A stretch of 33,402 nucleotides of DNA, taken from positions 1 through 33,402 of IMG/VR virus record IMGVR_UViG_3300046167_000399; one strand, 5' to 3'. This stretch comes from a virus. This document shows, piece after piece, positions 30,542-33,402 of this stretch; position 1 is the first letter of the stretch, and each line of letters begins with the position of its first letter. The translations under genes and the position numbers were made by a program. The notes under the pieces are model-generated. The model made no database searches. It was not told where the DNA came from and was given only the letters and a program-made list of their open reading frames with translations.

Positions 30542-31792
30542 TTAACTTGTAAGTGTTTGTAGTTCGCTATCCGTTAGTGCTTCGTTGAACACCATTGCTT
30601 GGTGTATTTTGCCTTCAATAAAACCACCAGTGCCATTAAAGTCAGAAAATTCAAAATCTGATAAACCAATAGGTGTATTTCCGTTTGTATCAGAAAATAC
30701 TTGTGTGCCGTTTATATACGCTTTAAAGTCGTTTTGTTTATATTTAAAAGCTATTTTATTTCTTTGATTAAAAGTATATGATACCGCAAATGAACTATCT
30801 GCCTGTACAGAACCATCACTTGTTAAATAAAAACGTATTCTATTTGGAGAGCCAAAAGTGCTGCCATAGAACAAAATTGTTATCCTATTGTCAGCAGAAC
30901 CAGAACTCAAAGTTAATTCCCTTACTGTTGCATCAAAGTTTTCTAAATCAACAAACAGCGTACCTTCACTGTCGTTAAACAAATTAGCATCTCCTGCATT
31001 TAGGCACTTGTCTACTGTCCTTGTAACTGCTGAACCGCTTGTTGGGATGTAGCTTGTTGGGTAGTCTCCTGCTTCTAATTGTGCGCCAAAAATATACGTT
31101 TTATCCGTTCCGTTTCCTGTATAGTTTCTGTCGTTATAGGTTGCGCCATTCATTAAATAAACATTACAGTTTAAGTTTCCTGCTGTTGCGGTTGCTGTAA
31201 CAGAAATTCTATACCATCCATTAGGATATTCCTCTATACTTGTACTATCAAAAGAACCTGTTGCAGTTGTGCCTGTTCCATTTTCTAAATCAACATTAAA
31301 CATTGAAGTAGAAACTACACCACTTAATAATAGGGCAGTATATCTTTTATCGCCCTTTTTCATAAATAAACTATAAGTAACACTACCTGCGCTTACGCTT
31401 ATTGTATCATATATAATTTTACCACCTGTTGCTGTACCCTCAATTAAAGAATAAGCGTTTGTACCGCCATCAGGAGAAGATATACCGCTGCTTACGGTTG
31501 AACCTGCCGCAACCCAATTAGTAGAAAAGTTTTGACTTTCAGGTAGGCTATTAGTCCTTGTAGGTTCTAATAATAGATGTGGGTCTTGTGGACTAGAAGG
31601 GTTATAATTTAATCTTGCTTGGTCTGCTACTACGCTTTCTATAAGACCGTCTTTGTTTACTCTTGTAGCTTCGCCCTCTGGGTCACCTGTTACTGTAAAA
31701 TCTCCATCAGCAGTATTAGGCACAACAGAGTATAGTGTACCACTTTTGTAGCCACTAGGTATTTGTACTAAAGATGCCTTGTCGTATATCAT
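30542..31792 (-). CDS. LamG-like tail/receptor-binding protein, copy 2
   Basis: 416 residues beginning YDKASLVQIPSGYKSGTLYS, an opening I recall as the usual start of this family, then EATRVNKDGLIES, LLLEPTRTNSLPESQNF, SYIPTSGSAVTRTVD, EGTLFVDLENF and a C-terminus ending AMVFNEALTDSELQTLTS. It overlaps copy 1 by four bases (ATGA) and precedes copy 3 by two bases, so all three are translated together. Confidence 0.75.
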   Translation of the reverse strand: MIYDKASLVQIPSGYKSGTLYSVVPNTADGDFTVTGDPEGEATRVNKDGLIESVVADQARLNYNPSSPQDPHLLLEPTRTNSLPESQNFSTNWVAAGSTVSSGISSPDGGTNAYSLIEGTATGGKIIYDTISVSAGSVTYSLFMKKGDKRYTALLLSGVVSTSMFNVDLENGTGTTATGSFDSTSIEEYPNGWYRISVTATATAGNLNCNVYLMNGATYNDRNYTGNGTDKTYIFGAQLEAGDYPTSYIPTSGSAVTRTVDKCLNAGDANLFNDSEGTLFVDLENFDATVRELTLSSGSADNRITILFYGSTFGSPNRIRFYLTSDGSVQADSSFAVSYTFNQRNKIAFKYKQNDFKAYINGTQVFSDTNGNTPIGLSDFEFSDFNGTGGFIEGKIHQAMVFNEALTDSELQTLTS

Positions 31793-33402
31793 TCTAATGT
31801 ATATTCTAAATCAGTAGCCATTTCTGTAAAGCTAACCCAACTTGTTAAATTTTCCAACTCTGCATCTGTTAATGCTTCTTTAAATACTGCAAGTTCTTTT
31901 GTTTTACCTCTAAATTGTTGTGTACCACCACCAACATCAAAACTTATATCATTAAGTGTATTTGCTGTAAAAATACTTGTTTCAGAACTACTACTAATTT
32001 TAGTACCGTTTAAAAAGAAGGCATAATCTCCACTTTTGTATTTAACTGCCAATTTGTTAAACTGCTTTACATCAGTTAATGATGTCGTAAAAGATAGATT
32101 TATACCTTGTGTGTTACTATATACGATTGCTCTTAATTGATTGGTATTACCACCAAGCAACAATGCCACCCTTTGATTACTTGTTCCATTGGTTAATGTT
32201 ATATATCTATTTTGTTCTACTGTATCAGTACTAATAAAACCTTCTATTTCCGCATACAAAACCCCCTCTATTGAGTTTATTAAGTCAGCATTACCGCTAT
32301 TGTTTGCTACGTCAGCAGAGCGAGTTACTGTTGAACCGTTTGTTGGTATGTAGGATGTTGCGTAGCTTCCTGCTTCTAATTGGCTACCAAAAACTGAAAT
32401 AACTTCTCCACTTGCAGATGGAAAAGAACCACTTGGATTATATATTCCAATACCTACTTCATTATAAACTGCATTTAATAAGTTTACTGATAGTGATATT
32501 CTAATCCAATCATTTGAAAATTCACTATAAGATGTATTAGTTATAGGAGAACCTACATTACTAATTGTTGTAAATGTTTTATTTATTGTATCAAAGTACA
32601 CACTTGCTCTATCTCCATCATAATCTGCTATTGATAAAGAAATATACCTTGACTGATTTATTTTAACAAAAAAACTTAACGTATATGAACCATTTAAAGA
32701 AACATTTGTCAATCTTGTGTTTGGATTATTTGATGAACTTCCAGTATGTGAAATTTCGTAGTAACCATTTATTCCTTTTGGGTTAATGTTGTTTGATAGT
32801 GTTTTAGTTGATTGCCAAGTACTCCAAACTGATTGACTGAAATCTTCTGAATAAGTAATTAAATTAGTCCTCTGTGGCTCTAATAACAAACTACCAAACC
32901 CTGATGTGTAATCTATTCTTGGTAATCCACTTGCAATACTTTCTATAAGCCCTTGCTCGTTTACTCTTGTAGCACTTGAACCTCTTGAAAAGTCAAAGTC
33001 GGCTTCTTCAATTACTTCAAATTTTATATTCGTAATCTCTCCTGCAAAGTCTGTGCTTCTATTTCTAAACCTTAATCTACCGTCTACTGATGTTTTAGTA
33101 AAACTATAACTACCACTTTCGCTAATATTAGATGTTATGAAAGGTCTATAAATATCAAATGAACCTGCTGTAACAACTGCATCAAAAGACACTCTAACAG
33201 TTTTACCAACATAATCACCAAAACCACTAAAAGTAGCATTTTTATTAATACCTGTCCAAGTCGCTTCCGCTACAAGTTTATTGTTAGCTTCATCAATAGA
33301 CCAACCCTCTTGTAAACTACCCCATTCAGAAGTAACAAAGGGTATGTTATTAATGTAACTCGGTGCGTAAGGCGGTATAACAGTATTTAAGCTGCCATCA
33401 CT
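31789..33402 (-). CDS. LamG-like tail/receptor-binding protein, copy 1 (5' truncated by window)
   Basis: The frame is open to the right edge, so the N-terminus is missing; a GTG at 33192 is internal. The first visible residues (SDGSLNTVIPPYAPSYINNI, then GFGDYVGKTVRVSFDAVV) look like an extra carbohydrate-binding beta domain not present in copies 2 and 3. The rest matches them: DFDFSRGSSATRVNEQGLIE, LLLEPQRTNLITYSEDFS, ATSYIPTNGSTVTRSAD, EGVLYAEIEGF. The C-terminus has an extra 18 residues after the shared DAELENLTS element. Likely the main receptor-binding member (inference). Confidence 0.7.
   Translation of the reverse strand, partial: SDGSLNTVIPPYAPSYINNIPFVTSEWGSLQEGWSIDEANNKLVAEATWTGINKNATFSGFGDYVGKTVRVSFDAVVTAGSFDIYRPFITSNISESGSYSFTKTSVDGRLRFRNRSTDFAGEITNIKFEVIEEADFDFSRGSSATRVNEQGLIESIASGLPRIDYTSGFGSLLLEPQRTNLITYSEDFSQSVWSTWQSTKTLSNNINPKGINGYYEISHTGSSSNNPNTRLTNVSLNGSYTLSFFVKINQSRYISLSIADYDGDRASVYFDTINKTFTTISNVGSPITNTSYSEFSNDWIRISLSVNLLNAVYNEVGIGIYNPSGSFPSASGEVISVFGSQLEAGSYATSYIPTNGSTVTRSADVANNSGNADLINSIEGVLYAEIEGFISTDTVEQNRYITLTNGTSNQRVALLLGGNTNQLRAIVYSNTQGINLSFTTSLTDVKQFNKLAVKYKSGDYAFFLNGTKISSSSETSIFTANTLNDISFDVGGGTQQFRGKTKELAVFKEALTDAELENLTSWVSFTEMATDLEYTLE

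Noticed and set aside
1-33402. tRNA genes, CRISPR arrays, integrase, attachment sites, transposase
   Set aside because: Looked for cloverleaf-like segments, regular spacer-repeat arrays and recombinase motifs by eye; none seen. A dedicated search tool could still reveal a tRNA.

Overview
The window is a 33.4 kb piece of a tailed double-stranded DNA phage genome with siphovirus-like gene content, probably infecting a marine or aquatic Flavobacteriia/Bacteroidetes host. The evidence is low-GC DNA; three promoters with the Bacteroidetes architecture TTTG-N19-TATATTTG; and protein families that I know mainly from flavobacterial phages (XkdF-type protease fused to a DUF5824-like tail, ERF annealing protein, M15 endolysin, LamG-like fibre proteins with an ATSYIPTSGSTATRS-type motif). 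No integrase, lysogeny repressor, tRNA or CRISPR was seen. Nearly every gene is on the minus strand, so transcription runs right to left. The only plus-strand island is two genes at 18.08-18.58 kb. Both window ends cut through minus-strand genes.

Region by region, from right to left as transcribed: three tandem paralogous LamG-like tail or receptor-binding proteins (33402-29364) and a small companion; a lysis block of holin-like peptide, M15 peptidase, second holin and a basic small protein (28995-27979). Next come recombination and replication genes: PD-(D/E)XK nuclease, ERF protein, SSB-like protein, winged-helix protein, a 17-bp repeat array that is a candidate origin, a primase-helicase, VRR-NUC nuclease and a sigma-like factor. 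These lead to another nuclease, a RecE-like exonuclease, a protein with a DnaA domain IV-like region, and the terminase subunits (27831-18555). A divergent control region at 17.98-18.05 kb separates the dATP/dGTP diphosphohydrolase-like island from a micro-gene region (17955-14893) of zinc-knuckle peptides, membrane peptides and a lipoprotein. A promoter near 14.78 kb then starts the virion operon: tail assembly chaperone with a -1 frameshift extension, neck/tail proteins, tape measure, protease fusion, scaffold, major capsid, tail tube-like protein, portal and a connector (14606-1).

A second layer is essential for reading this sequence. At least seven genes (M15 peptidase, large terminase, lipoprotein, a neck protein, a distal tail protein, tape measure, protease) are interrupted by single-base indels, mostly one extra base in a short homopolymer. 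Removing them restores full-length proteins whose ends fall exactly on the ATGA/GTGA/TAATG overlaps used throughout this genome. I therefore annotate them as single genes with frameshifts and suspect sequence error, although real mutation cannot be excluded. The tail chaperone -1 frameshift is different in kind: both overlapping frames look coding and a T9 slippery run lies in the overlap.

Unexplained structure worth attention: the iteron-like array and a related motif cluster 12 kb away, a dispersed GGGTATTRAATTCAYA motif, AATGTTA repeats phased at one helical turn between divergent promoters, a 220-bp tandem duplication, and a 19-bp tandem repeat.
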